In this document: positions 28,259-39,879 of the stretch, piece after piece
Numbering within the stretch: the first letter of the stretch is position 1
Layout of the letters: every line of letters begins with the position of its first letter
Origin: Caenorhabditis remanei
Lineage: Eukaryota > Nematoda > Chromadorea > Rhabditida > Rhabditidae
Assembly (NCBI RefSeq): GCF_010183535.1
Contig: NC_071332.1
Location: 8,308,001-8,372,000 of the forward strand
Direction of reading: 5' to 3'
Length of the DNA stretch: 64,000 nucleotides
The notes under the pieces: model-generated
What the model was told of the DNA's origin: nothing
What the model saw: only the letters and a program-made list of their open reading frames with translations
The model's database searches: none
Translations under genes and position numbers: made by a program

Positions 28259-30856
28259 TTATCGTCGGATTCTTGGTGGGGAACTGCTTTCCTTTCGGTA
28301 CTTCCTTCCAACATCTCGGTTCCTATTTTTTTCCTGTAAAATATAATTTAAATTCAAGGTAGGGTAGGCTTATGATCTCACCTTGCGATCTCGACTGCGC
28401 GATCTTGTTCTCTTCCGTCTGTCTCGTTTATCATCTTTCCGTCTGTCGCCACGATCTCCACGTTCACCACGATCCCTGTCACGGTCTCGACGATCAGCTT
28501 TACCGTCTCGTTCATAGGACCTTTTTCTTCTTCTGTCCTTCTCTTTCTTGTCGCGATCTCCACCAACTCTTCGATCTCTTTCTCCTGACTTCCTATCTGG
28601 CGATTCTTTTTTGTTGATATTTTCATTTAACACTTCAATTTTATCGTCATCTGGAGCCATCTTTTCCAACTTCTCAGCTATTTCTTTCGCTTTCACAGCT
28701 GCCTTTTCTGCATTCTTCGCATTTCTCAGAGAGTCCAGCTCTGCTTTGATTCGTGGCCAGTTCGGAAATCGTTTTCTTGCATACAGACCAACGAGTTGAA
28801 GAGCAATGGCTTCCACATCTCGATCAGAAGTGTCAAACGCTTCGAACCAATGAAACGGAGTTGAAGGAAGAGCAATTGGATCTTCGACGGTCCTGGCGGC
28901 TAAGAAGATGCAAGCACACGCAATTGTTTCGGGACTATAACGCATGAAAATATCTGTACGAAGTCCATCATTCATATAATTCCATGACCGTTGTAGAATG
29001 TCAGGTCGAGATTGCGTTATTCCAAGAGTGTGACCGTAAGCAACAATCAATCTATGAGGATGTTTGACATGGACTACGAATCCAAGCGTGGCGAGTATTC
29101 TTCTTTCCGAATTGATCATCTGAAAACTGAATGACTTAGAAAGGTGGACCCATCATGAAATGAAAAATTAGTTCGGTCGCAATCATCTAAAATCATAACG
29201 AAATTTTATATAGTGTAATGAGAAACTTACATGTTGCTTGGTGTTGATATAGTTCGTATCGATTACCGGAGGCTTCATACCACGTGTTGTCTCTCTGAAA
29301 TTGAAAACAATTAATCCTACCTAAGCGGTTAAGCGAATTCATGTTACAACCGATTGAAACTACTGAAATTTATACGGAAAAGAATAGCAAAGAACTACAG
29401 ATTATACCGCGCAAGGAGCCGCAGGATGAGCTGAACGTGTGAGCCGATAGATTAATGATCTAACCCTATTTCATGCTGCTTCAGGAACGGAGCGGAGATG
29501 AAGTTGCTATGATTGATTACAGGCGATACAAAACGTGAGTTTTCACATTTGGTAGATTTTATTCCGCAAAAACGAGATTCACTAGCGTTCTAGAAATACG
29601 AGATTTCTCACAAAAAATCTCCGTTCCTCTGCATGAGCACTGAATGATACTGAAAGAACGCTTTGAAGTTATGATGATGAATATCAAATTGATAAAAAAA
29701 AAAGATATCGATAGCTCACACGTTGCATAGCTCACCTGGATCCTGCTAGATGATGAAGGCAGGCAAGAATAAACTTCTCTCACATTCAGCCATAGCATCG
29801 AAGTATAGATGGTCCATGTTTGGCTTCGAGCCGCCTGCGATAAGTTAGGATTAGAAATTGGTTTTTTGAGGAAAGGGGGGCAAAAAAAGCCAGGAGCATG
29901 ATTTTTGAAAGTTATATAGTAACTTGATAACGAGGTAATAATATTTTTAGCTTCCAATATAGCATTTTGTAATTATTTTTCGGTCGTAACATGAATTCGC
30001 ATTAATAAATAGCAGACGTCACAAAATTTAGCTAGCTAATAAATATCTAGCTAGTTGGTGGGGGTTGCGTTTCAGATACTTACTTGTTGATTTCTTGTCC
30101 ACTTTGTTGCAATCGATGCAACCGTTCGAGGCGATGAAATACATTGTAAACCTCACGTGGTCGCCGTGGTTCCTCTTCAATCTTTGAAGCGAGAAGAAGA
30201 CAAGCTTGGACAGCATGCTAAAAAAAAATTAATTTCATCTGAACTATTCTCTGAACATTCACAAACCTCGAAATGGTACCTAACAAAACTCTTCTGATAG
30301 AAATAGCGCTGAAACAAAATTTGCCCTGTGGCAGCAGCTGTTTGAGGAAGTTTCAGTAAAATGGCACCTTGTTGGATCAGTTCACAGCCCAAATATCGAA
30401 TCTCCTGAAAATTTTTTATTAATTTCAAAACTTGATTAATTAGAACATACCGCTTCTAACTCTTTGGAAAGACCATCCACTAGCGATGGCGGATTATCGA
30501 TCTTCAACCGTGACTCCTCATCTAACGTCATTAACCATTTATCGCAATTGATATCTACCCTGAAAAAACTAGTCATTAGAGAGAGAAAATCATTTTGATC
30601 AAACTGACTTGGAGTAAATGGGTCGCTTTCCGAAAGAGCTTGGAGTAATTTCAGGGTTTTCCATTTGCTTGTAAGTTGATTCGAACTTTTCTTCCTCTTC
30701 CTTCTTCGTCTCACCATTACCATTCTGTTCTTTTGGCTGAAAATCATTATTTTTAACAAAAAAAACAATAAAATCAAAACTTACTCTAACAATCGGGCGA
30801 ATCATTGTCTGAAGCTTGGCCTCCGCCAGTTTTCTCATCTCTTGTATACTCGCCAT
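28259..30856 (-). CDS. cyl-1: CYL-1, cyclin L (RS-domain cyclin of CDK11/CDK12-type splicing kinases)
   Basis: Eight exons (30785..30856, 30609..30736, 30451..30559, 30267..30404, 30084..30217, 29231..29294, 28382..29119, 28259..28333) give 485 aa with consistent phases. A first cyclin box spans roughly residues 75-200, with [36 protein letters not shown] and [19 protein letters not shown]. The second box begins [19 protein letters not shown] and includes [19 protein letters not shown]. After about residue 380 the protein turns into an RS/RD/RE-rich tail ([14 protein letters not shown]) ending SSSPPRIRR. Cyclin L partners CDK11 and acts in nuclear speckles in pre-mRNA splicing. The fifth intron is unusually long (789 nt) and holds a candidate cassette exon. 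The last intron can alternatively be retained, ending the protein two codons after K (stop TAA near 28371). Confidence 0.95.
29736..29834 (-). other. candidate stop-containing cassette (poison) exon of cyl-1
   Basis: Within the 789-nt intron of cyl-1, 99 bases are bracketed by a good acceptor (ATCGCAG) and a consensus donor (CAG|GTGAGC) in the right orientation. Spliced after the exon ending at 30084, the frame reads about 16 codons and then TGA. Inclusion would truncate cyclin L within its cyclin repeats or trigger nonsense-mediated decay. Vertebrate cyclin L genes are known to make short isoforms by including such an exon; use here is inference. Confidence 0.55.
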
Positions 30857-31257
30857 TTGATTAAGAATAATTACGTGCCCAAGTTATAGCTGGAACTATT
30901 TCGAAATTGTACTCGATAGCAATACAACGTTTCTAGAAAGGAAAGAAGACTGATAACCGAGAGAAGTTGCAGTTAGCAAGAAAAAACTCGTTCGAAAACA
31001 GAGACTCACGCGTAGCGGCGCCGCGTTGCGGTTATGAGGCAGTGTGTAAAGTGAGAGACGCAGACATGTTCACTATGACGCAAATCTTCACAGATCGGAT
31101 GTGGATGTTTTTCGTGAGTTGGAGCTCACGTAAAAAAGAATAATGCTTCCGGAAAAGCTGAAAATAATACATTGGGAAAGTTGAAAAGTTAACGTGAGAA
31201 AATCATTACAAAAATATTCTGAAAAGTCGTTTATTCCATAACAATTATTGCTTCACA
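30857..31257. promoter_or_regulatory. shared divergent promoter region of cyl-1 and the histidine-phosphatase-like gene
   Basis: Only 401 bases separate the two divergent start codons. A GC-rich core near 31010-31040 (CGCGTAGCGGCGCCGCG) stands out against the AT-rich surroundings and is the likely initiation zone. No specific factor site can be named. Confidence 0.5.
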
Positions 31258-32312
31258 ATGAGTGAATTCACTACAAAATCTGTGAAACAAGCGGAAACTC
31301 TGGTCACCGGAGACTTCAAGTCACTTGGTCCAGCTCCACATTACGAAGGTGATGAGATTATTGTGATGAGATGTGCCGAGACGATCGATGAGATCTTCAG
31401 TGATTGGACAGTTCGCTCGAATCTCAGTGAAAACAGTTATCAGCCGTTTGACTTGGTATTCAGATTTAGGGGAAGAGGATAAACTAAATGAAATCTTTAG
31501 AATACTCCAATCGAACTTCCTCGTCGTTCGGCCATGCTCAAATCTTATTCTCAAGATCCACCAATAACTGAAACTGGAAAGATCGCCTCTAAAATGATGG
31601 CAAGAGAGCTATCAGATCGTCATGCCATTCCATCTGTCATCTTCTGTTCTCCAGATTTTGCTTCTGTTGAGACCGCCCATTTGATCAAATCTTACATTGG
31701 TGACAAGTGTGGAAAGATTCAAATCGAACCAGAACTCTCGACACTTCACAAAGCTTCTCATGTCTTCTTCGGTCCTGCTCATTTCAAATCTTTAGGATAC
31801 AGTATTGATAGTAAAGAACCGTTGCGTGCAGTGGTAGGTTTTAGAATTCATATTTTGTTTAAAAAAAGGAGGAATTTCAGTCTGATGGAGTTGCTCTGTC
31901 TGATCTTGTGAGCCGAGTGAAAAGAGCATTCTATGAGTTGACATCCAAAGTAGAGAATGGTAATAAATTACATAAAATTAGAGAAGAATGAACTGTTTTC
32001 AGCTTTAATCATCGTGGACCCACTCTCAATGATGATCATTTCCTCCCTCTTCTACTCAATCAAAATGGTAAGTTCAGTGGAACTCGAACGTCTTCGAAGC
32101 CTCTCTTCGTTCCCATCACTCTCCAATTTCACTTGTTTCCGTGTTGGTGCAAATACTGGAATGGTAAGCGCTTTCTGATATCCACTTCTTTAAGAAATCT
32201 GAATTCAATTCAGAAGATGTACGACTTGACGAGTACTAGTCTTCGTCCACTCACTTTCACAGGATTCTCTAATGAAATTGATATGGATATGGTTCCGGCG
32301 GTGCCAGAATAA
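31258..32312 (+). CDS. histidine-phosphatase (PGAM-like) superfamily protein with degenerate active site
   Basis: Five exons (31258..31455, 31501..31833, 31881..31959, 32003..32163, 32214..32312) encode 289 aa. The order of features fits the 2H-phosphatase domain of UBASH3/STS-type proteins: strand one IIVMRCAETID, then DPPITETGKIASKMMARELSD, FCSPDFASVETAHLI, IEPELSTLHK and LIIVDPLSMM. The catalytic RHG motif is replaced by RCA, and the second histidine strand (normally VSHG-like) reads VDP, so the key histidines appear lost. It is therefore likely a pseudo-phosphatase with a binding or regulatory role. Introns are 43-50 nt. A possible donor at 32068 (ATG|GTAAGT) is read through. A 3' AATAAA lies near 32386. 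Divergent from cyl-1 and convergent with gcy-33. Family assignment is good, function unknown. Confidence 0.82.
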
Positions 32313-32495
32313 GGGGGAAAATGGATGAAGAAGAAAAGGAAGAAGGATAATACTATAGTTTCATGAAAATTTCCCTTTGATCGAAAAATAAAAGGCGAAG
32401 AATTCAAAAAAAAAGTTTTATTTCCTTCACGAGTTTATTTATTCATCAGGGTTAAATGTATCGACTAATTGAATCAAGAAATCAGAGAATGTGCT

Positions 32496-35400
32496 TCACA
32501 TGATACTGCAAACTTTAGTTTTCAATTTGTTATCTGCTCGAATATCTTCGCATTTGCATCTCGATTTATCGCGAGTTTCTCTTCTTCCCTTAACAGAATG
32601 CGAATGAACAGAAGATGACGTCTGGAAAAATTCAGATGAGAAAAAAAAAGAAATTCAATATTCTATGATTACCACTGAAGAGCCTGCCATGCTCGATCGT
32701 TTCTTCTCGTCTTTCGATTCTCTTTCTCCAAGAAGTCGACGTGTTGTCACGGGTTTTGCAGTCTGAAAAAAGTTTATTTCATTTCTAAAATGGGAGGAGA
32801 TTCGGATCCCCAAAAACCATCTACTCGCAATGTCTCTAACATTCCAAAAATTCCAAAAGTAACCGGCGCTGCTTCCACAAAAGTAAGAGTTAGATCATAA
32901 ACTCCTTCAATCCAGTCTGTTTTCAGATCACTCTAATATTCTCTGGAGCATTCATCATTGGACAATACGTGGCACATAAAGGAGCCGACTACTTGGAACA
33001 TTACTATGATTTCCGTGGTTCTACTGATCCCGATGATTAATAAAATCTAAACTTCATTACCACTGTTCTGTCTTCATAACTACTCATTGAAGAGTTTGAA
33101 TCTTCTTTTGCCAAATTCTTCTTTGGTTTCACGGCATCTCCAACTTCTGAAGGTTCAGCAGACGGGAGGGAAGCACGATCTTCTTGTGGAATCTGAAAAA
33201 CGAGGCTCATTTCCAATGAAAAAGTGAAAAACTTCAACGCACGCTATCGGACGGCATTTCGGAGAAGGTGATGTTGTTATCGCCGTGACTGACCACCGAC
33301 TCGTTGTCAACTAGAGATGTTGCTTGACTCGCACGATCCTCCTCTTTTACTTCATCTTTCTTTTTCTCTTCGTTTTCTTTTCTCTCTTCTTCTTCCTCTT
33401 GCGCACGTGCTTCTGCTCGAATCCGGTTGACTTCTTTCAGTTCACTTGAAGTCGGTCGGGGAGTTTCATTCTCGAAATCTTTCGAAATTTCAGAACGACT
33501 CGCAGCAAGATCGGAAGAGCTTAAACGACTGTGCAGAGTTATTTTACTCTCAGTCTTTCTAGGCTTCCGAACATCCTGAGTATGAGTATCAGACCAAGTT
33601 GGGGGACGATTATTCTCATCTTGCATATTTCTGAAAATCAAAATGAGAGTTACAGAAGTTATTTGATGAAGGAGTGAACATATTCTGCTCTGTTTAGCCA
33701 TCTTTTTATCTAGATTTTACTTTTGTTTACTATCCCTTTCATGGCCTGAACTACAGAAAATACTTAGGAATTCTCAAAGAGCATGTTTTCTAATTTATTC
33801 AGTCCTAAAAGTTCCCCGGTCCCGTTTTCTTACAAATCAAGAGCCTCCGATGATTTTGAAGTGACTTCAATTGTATGTGCAATAGTCTTATTGAGTTCCA
33901 ATTGTGACCCAGATAAACTGCCACGTCGAGAACTGGAGCTATCGATGGATTCTCTGAAATGATGTAGCATTACAAACAGAATGATATGAAGACAAAGTTG
34001 TTTCCCATCTCTTTTTATGACGATGATGGTAGGTGGAACAAGTCACGCAAGGAATGCATAATGTGCATGTGTATGTGTGTGTATGCATGTATTTCATACT
34101 GAGACATTTATATATGAATCCGTTAATGTTCGTGTCATCAAACAAATTTGTTCGATTGCTTACGTGCTTCCGGTAACAACAATCTTTGGTTATTCTATGC
34201 ATTTTCAGGTGAATCACAGATTGGATTATGATCTATTTCAAGAAAAGAAACATGCTCACATACCAAAGAATATTCCAGAATTTTCCAGAGACTCACCCTA
34301 AACTCATTCGACTGAGAGCACTGGATCGATGTCCTTCATTATCCTCATCCAACATCTCATCTGCTTCTTTCTTCTCCGTCACCATTTTCTTTCTCAATGG
34401 TTCATTCTTCTTGTATCTGGCTCTTCCCTTCTTCTTCTCTATCTCATAAACTCTCATATCTCCTTTCCCTTTTACGAATATATTCCCTTTTGGTTTGATT
34501 CGGAACGATCCACTCGCTTGTTTCTCAACTCGGTCTTTGGTTCTTTGACCAACTTGAATTGTCATCGGCTGGAAAGTTTCAAAAATTATTGATACATAAC
34601 AAGAGTTTGAAATTCACCGTTTGATTCGAAGATTCCATTCTACTGGCAGTGTTTACAGTGTCCCCAAACAAACAATATCTTGGAGTTCTCACTCCGACCA
34701 CTCCCCCGACTACTGGTCCCGTGAAGATTCCACATTTGATTAGAACCTTCTTGACAGCGTCATGAGACTGATATTCGAAAGATTTGATATGAGAAACCAT
34801 TTCGAGACAACAATCTGCAACCATTTCAGCATCATATTCATCTCGATAAGGGCATCCAGCTGATATCATATAACTTTCTCCAATGGTTTCAACTTTGTAG
34901 ACTCCATGGGTATCGACAATGGCATCCAGATGAGAATATATTCTGAAATCGTTAAATTTCCAGCTTGAAAAATGTAAAAGTGAAGTTAAACTCACGTATT
35001 CAATAAGTTCACAACTTCAAATGCTTCTATAAACAAGCTGATTTTCGAAAAGTCGCAGACTCGAATGAATCCAATCGAGACACATTCAAATGCTTCAGAA
35101 TGTTCAACACTTCCACTTCTCATCATAGTTTGAGCAACTTCATATGGCATCATTTGAGTGAGAAGTCCTCTTGCAGTCTTCTTTGCTTCGGATATTTCTT
35201 TTGTCATGTCTGTCAGAATCTCACTTCTTCTTTTCTCATTTTCTAGCATTGTTTTCAAAGTGTCACTTTTCTGAATGGTAGCCATAATGATCTCTCGATT
35301 ACAATCAGATTCTCCAAAATCATTCAAGTAGAGTCCCATTTTGAACATTGTATCAAGAGTGTCCACAACACACGTGGCAAGGAGAAGAAATGTGTCAGAT

Positions 35401-36902
35401 GATTTGAGAACAGTAATAGGACCACGGAGAGTGACATATGGAAGACTTTCTGGAAGAAATCAATAGAATCCTACAAGTGTAACCGTAACCCCCAACTTAC
35501 CGTATTCATTATCCATAACCGTCTTTTTCTCTAATGAAACTTTATCTTCAACTACATCATTTATCTGAACTGTTATGTTTTCCTCTGATTGTTTTACCAC
35601 AGGATGCAATGATTCAATTTGGAATACACAATTCTGATGAACCAAAATCCCTTCCGCAGTGAACTTGATGCATGGACGTTGTAGATCAAATACGTCAGTC
35701 ATCAGGAGTCCTTGAATATTAGGCATTAAATTAAGAAGTCCCTGACCAGCCATCAAGATTTCAAGCTTTTTATTAAATGCAATGTGGAAAGGGAACATTT
35801 GGAGAAATGATTTGGTGTCGACTGGAAGATATTCATTCAGATTTTTCACACGTTCTTTCAGCCTGAAAACTCAAAATTAAATTGATATGACACAGAAGAT
35901 TAACCCACTTCAAATCGTGCCCAAGACCAACATTATCAAACGAAATTTTCAGAACAACGAAAGTAAATCTTCCTTTTTCTTTCTTTTTCAAAACTTGAAT
36001 TCCAATATCCAATCGATAAAAGACTCTTGCCAACTCCACAAGTTGTCCGATTACATATGAAAGATATCCAGTACGACGACTACGGTAATGAAGAATCAGT
36101 CCATCTTCGCTTTCAGATTTACAATAAAAAGAGGGAGCTCTGAGTTTCGGATAACTGAACCGAAAGTACTCATGAATGTTATCAAGTCCTTTGATGAAAT
36201 CAGAGAATCTTCTTCCCATCACATTCATCAAATCTCCATAACCATTTCGAATCAAGAATTGAACGAAGAATCTTCCAGCAAGAACTCCAATTTGTTCATA
36301 AGGAGTTCCAGTTATTTCATGGATTGCTTTGAACATTTGAGGGACAACATGTTCCGAATATTGGTCATGTGTAGACACAGACTTTTCAGATAGAGATGTC
36401 AGTTTTTGGACCTGAAACAGGAGAAATGAGATCCCATAATTTTCCCTTTTAAGAGAATTGAACGGTAATGTTGTTTATTTTTTCAATATCTCGAGAAACT
36501 TCTCTTTACATTTTCTTTTTAACAATTTTGTTTCAAAGCCAAGATGCAAATACAGTAACCCAAAAGTTTTCTAGTTTAAATTCCCGCCAATGCCGTCATA
36601 CTGTATTTTAGCTTCTCCGCGACTCAAAAGAAAAGCCGATACTGATTTTATTAAAACTTGAGACACAGTTTTGTCAGAAAAAATTCAACAACCGCAAAAT
36701 TCAATTTTTTCCAAAAAAAACACTTATTAGAATTTTAGAATTTTATCGAAACCATAAGACAAAGGTGTTTCGAAATGTTTTTTGATCGAATTGACAGAGA
36801 ATGAACAACACACGAAAAAAGCAAACTAACCTGAAGAAGAACCTGTGGTCCCCAATTCTCTTGTATCATAAATCGAACTCCTTCGATTACTAAACCATAC
36901 AT
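32496..36902 (-). CDS. gcy-33: GCY-33, atypical soluble guanylyl cyclase (oxygen-sensing type)
   Basis: Eleven exons encode 947 aa: 36831..36902, 35909..36411, 35501..35862, 34996..35449, 34618..34942, 34297..34568, 33834..33953, 33243..33630, 33061..33192, 32673..32762, 32496..32621. Residues 1-190 form an H-NOX haem domain with proximal His at about 104 (GLDNIHEYF) and the YxSxR haem-propionate motif (YRSRR). An HNOB/PAS region (about 210-400) and coiled-coil linker ([20 protein letters not shown]) follow, then the cyclase domain (about 425-620) with [17 protein letters not shown] and NTASRMES. Of the two metal aspartates one is missing ([12 protein letters not shown]), as in beta-type subunits, so a partner is expected. 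In C. elegans, GCY-31 and GCY-33 act together in BAG neurons in the response to falling oxygen. A long acidic, serine-rich tail of about 320 residues follows. The donor ending the second exon (GTGGGT) is weak. Confidence 0.96.
32790..33040 (+). CDS. putative 68-aa single-pass membrane microprotein nested in a gcy-33 intron
   Basis: Two exons, 32790..32882 and 32927..33040, with a 44-nt GT-AG intron (GTAAGAG ... TTTCAG), encode 68 aa on the strand opposite gcy-33. They lie entirely inside the 298-nt gcy-33 intron 32763-33060. The N-terminal half is Pro/Ser/Asn-rich and soluble ([14 protein letters not shown]). The second half begins with a hydrophobic segment ([16 protein letters not shown], about residues 32-47) and ends acidic (STDPDD). 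The stop codon TAA at 33038-33040 overlaps a poly(A) signal AATAAA at 33039-33044. The pattern resembles small mitochondrial or ER membrane subunits, but I do not recognise the family. Reading frame, intron and poly(A) signal together support a real gene; expression is unproven. Confidence 0.58.
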
Positions 36903-37325
36903 TTTTAGTTTCTGCAGAGAATAAGTTGTTAAAAATGTTGACTAAAAATCTGAATAAGAATATTCCTCTCATCATAATCATCTTCCCTTCCATTTTCATT
37001 TCCGTGCCAATTTCCGTTGGTGTACACTGTTGATAATCTCATCTTCAATTCGTACAACACATTAGCTCATCCCCTCCCTCCCCCCCTTCATCATCTCCAC
37101 CTTTCACTCCCTACTCTTGGAACAAATGTCTGCGTCTCTCCATCTCGCTTGCTCTTTCTTCCAACTACCTTCTTCCATGTAAGCTGTGATCGCTTGACGA
37201 GTAGCGTGTGTGTGTGTGTGTGTGTGTCCCCTCCATCTACACATACAGACAGCGGACAACGAGAGTCTGTTGGAAAGAAGAGAGCAGCACACTTGTCATT
37301 TCTTATTCTCTTGCGTTCCGGGCGT
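36903..37325. other. gcy-33 upstream region with a (GT)n run
   Basis: About 420 bases between gcy-33 and the tRNA gene. It is C- and T-rich, with a GT dinucleotide run at about 37205-37227. It must contain the gcy-33 promoter. No specific element identified. Confidence 0.4.
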
Positions 37326-37410
37326 GCCCCATTGGCGCAGTCGGTTAGCGCGTGGTACTTATAGTTCATAGGTTATGCCAAGGTCGCCAGTTCGAGCCTG
37401 GCATGGGGCA
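37326..37410 (+). tRNA. tRNA-Ile (anticodon UAU) with intron
   Basis: The 85-base sequence folds as a tRNA. Acceptor stem GCCCCAT pairs with ATGGGGC, discriminator A at 37410. The D arm is GCGC-AGTCGGTTA-GCGC, the anticodon stem TGGTA pairs with TGCCA, and the T arm is GCCAG-TTCGAGC-CTGGC. The anticodon TAT occupies 37360-37362, followed by A37 and an intron of about 11 bases (37364-37374). Intron-containing tRNA-Ile(UAU) genes are normal in eukaryotes. It decodes the AUA codon. Pol III A and B boxes (the TTCGAGCC part) are internal. Confidence 0.97.
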
Positions 37411-37412
37411 GA

Positions 37413-37429
37413 TTTTTTTGTTTTTTTTT
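37413..37429 (+). terminator. RNA polymerase III terminator of the tRNA
   Basis: Runs of seven and nine T residues (37413-37419 and 37421-37429) start three bases after the tRNA, the standard pol III stop signal. Confidence 0.9.
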
Positions 37430-38085
37430 GCAATTATAATTTCGTTTGTCCGATGCCTCTATGTTAACTCTAATTTGTGTTACGAGAAATGGGTGCTTGT
37501 TAGAATTGATCTTTCTTACACGAAACGCAGTGATAAGAGAGGGAGCACTGATAAATTGATCATTGACGTAGATGATTCTGTGTGATAAACATGTCATGTG
37601 ACGATGGAAGGATTCAGGTCAAAGTTAAAGAAGCGTGTATTCTAGTAAACTGGTTGAAATTAAGGGGAAACATGCCGAAACAAAAAGGAATTCAAAATAA
37701 TGTACTTGATGAAAATGCGACTTGTGAAAAATTTACCAGTCCCGAGAATTTCAGATGAAGTACAACGATAGATCGCTTTCGTGATTTTCAGATTCCGAGA
37801 CATTTTCATGTCTTCTTCAACCTTCAACAATACCAATTGCTTCTACGTTTCAATCAGAACCAAATGAACAATTTTCAAGATTTGGGTGGAGAGCAGTTGT
37901 AAGAATCGTGTCATGTTAATATCTGTAGTTCTGCAAGATATAAAAGCGAAATCTGATTTGTCCAAGCAACTACAAAACTACGAATTCAAACCTCATTTCT
38001 CAAATTCTCCCGCAATAAGTCACGTGTCTAATCAGGCTTTCTCTTTCGAAAGAAACCGGAGCTTAGTAGCAAAAAGGCCTTTTCG
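37430..38085. other. intergenic between tRNA and cathepsin gene
   Basis: About 650 bases with no open frame of interest and no further tRNA fold. The right end passes into the cathepsin promoter. Confidence 0.45.
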
Positions 38086-38159
38086 TTATCAGTGATTTTC
38101 GAGAAAGCGCCACATGTCAATAATGTTATCTACACCTTCGACTCAAAAAGACTATAAAA
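38086..38159 (+). promoter_or_regulatory. promoter of the second cathepsin B gene: GATA site and TATA box
   Basis: TTATCAGT at 38086-38093 is an ACTGATAA site on the other strand, the preferred intestinal GATA motif. TATAAAA at 38153-38159 lies about 70 bases before the ATG. A further TTGATAA stands at 38174-38180. The arrangement repeats that of cpr-1, so gut expression is inferred. Confidence 0.7.
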
Positions 38160-38228
38160 TGGAAGGCAAACACTTGATAAATCGGTCGACTGCTGAATTT
38201 TCCCGAATTCTCCAGCCAATCGAACAAA

Positions 38229-39378
38229 ATGGTAAGACTGTTAGCTTCTTTTTTCTTACAATTGTTTCCTCTTCCAGAAAACCGTCATCGCTGCTCTTCT
38301 CGTCGGCCTCGTTGCCGTCAACGCCTACAATGTTGAGGTGAAACACGGAGATTCGATTCCACTTGAGGCTCAGATGCTCAGAGGACAAGATCTCGTTGAT
38401 TACGTCAACAAGCAACAAACTTCTTTCAAGGCCAAGCTCGGATCTTACTTCAGCTCCTACCCAGATACCATTAAGAAGCAATTGATGGGAGCCAAGATGA
38501 TCGAGATTCCAGACGAGTACAGAGTGAGTTCAAAGACAGAGTAGAACCGACATTAACTTTTCCACTTTTAGGTTTTCGAGATGACCCACCCGGAAGTCCT
38601 CGACGCCGCAATCCCAGATTCCTTCGATTCCCGTGCTCAATGGCCAAACTGCCCATCCATCTCCAAGATCCGTGATCAATCTTCCTGTGGATCATGCTGG
38701 GCTGTCTCTGCCGCTGAAACCATCTCTGACCGTATCTGTATTGCTTCCAACGGAAAAACTCAACTCTCCATCTCTGCTGATGATATCAATGCTTGCTGCG
38801 GAATGGTTTGTGGAAACGGATGCAATGGAGGATACCCCATCGAGGCTTGGCGCCATTACGTCAAGAAGGGATACGTTACCGGAGGATCATACCAAGAGAA
38901 GACCGGATGCAAGCCATACCCATACCCACCATGTGAGCACCACGTCAACGGAACTCACTACAAGCCATGCCCATCCAACATGTACCCAACTGATAAGTGC
39001 GAGCGCTCTTGCCAAGCTGGATATGCACTCACCTACACTCAAGATCTTCACTTCGGACAATCCGCCTACGCCGTCTCGAAGAAGGTCACTGAGATCCAAA
39101 AGGAAATCATGACTCACGGACCAGTTGAGGTTGCTTTCTCCGTCTACGAAGACTTCGAACACTATTCCGGAGGAGTCTACGTCCATACCGCTGGAGCCAG
39201 TCTCGGAGGACACGCAGTCAAGATGCTCGGATGGGGAGTTGACAACGGAACTCCATATTGGCTCTGTGCCAACTCATGGAACGAGGATTGGGGAGAGAAC
39301 GGATATTTCCGTATCATCCGTGGAGTCAACGAGTGCGGAATTGAATCTGGAGTCGTTGGAGGAATTCCAAAGTTGTAA
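38229..39378 (+). CDS. cathepsin B-like cysteine protease with intact occluding loop (ortholog of C. elegans F57F5.1)
   Basis: Exons 38229..38231 (the ATG alone), 38278..38523 and 38572..39378 encode 351 aa. A signal peptide (KTVIAALLVGLVAVNA) is followed by a propeptide with DLVDYVNKQQTSFKAK. The mature domain starts near IPDSFDSR. The catalytic cysteine is at about 125 in QSSCGSCWAVSAAE (V replaces the usual F), the histidine in GGHAVKMLGWG and the asparagine in NSWNEDWGENGYFR. The occluding loop reads CEHHVNGTHYKPC. Its two histidines bind the substrate carboxylate, so this enzyme should retain peptidyl-dipeptidase activity, unlike CPR-1. Secreted or lysosomal, probably digestive. Codon use is strongly biased (many GGA, AAG, CTC), a sign of high expression. 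The third exon reads without intron to TAA at 39376. Confidence 0.96.
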
Positions 39379-39879
39379 ATGTTTTGGGGATGACGGTTGT
39401 AACTTTTATTTGTATTGTACAATATGTATCCACATGTGTAATAAACATTCTCAAGTTTTTTTCCAAGTTTTATATCTGTTTTCAGAACAGCTCGGAGTGA
39501 AACAAAAGAGAAGTCTAGTTAAAAATGTAATGTCACTCCTAGAAGTTTTGTACCCAAACGCTGAAGAATCAATACCTAAACTACTCAACTTCCCGCATCA
39601 AACATTTAGTTTTTGATCTACATTCCTCTATACGTGCAATTTCTGCAATACCTGATGCACCATGTCACAAATCAAACCAAAGTTGATTTCTGTTGACCAC
39701 ATACTGATAAGACTCCCTCCCATTTTGGTCTTTTTTGATTCAAAGCGAAAATGTCAACTTTTGAATTTCCCTCTCTCAAACCGTCACACCCAATACGTTT
39801 TTGAATCTCATTAACTAGGAAAACCAGATGAAATTCAAACTCAACTTCTAAATCCAACTTATTGAGTATATCTTCAGAT

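Noticed and set aside
29390..29540. Possible snoRNA in the long cyl-1 intron
   Set aside because: Words resembling C and D boxes occur but not in a paired arrangement with a terminal stem. The splice-bounded cassette nearby explains the long intron better.
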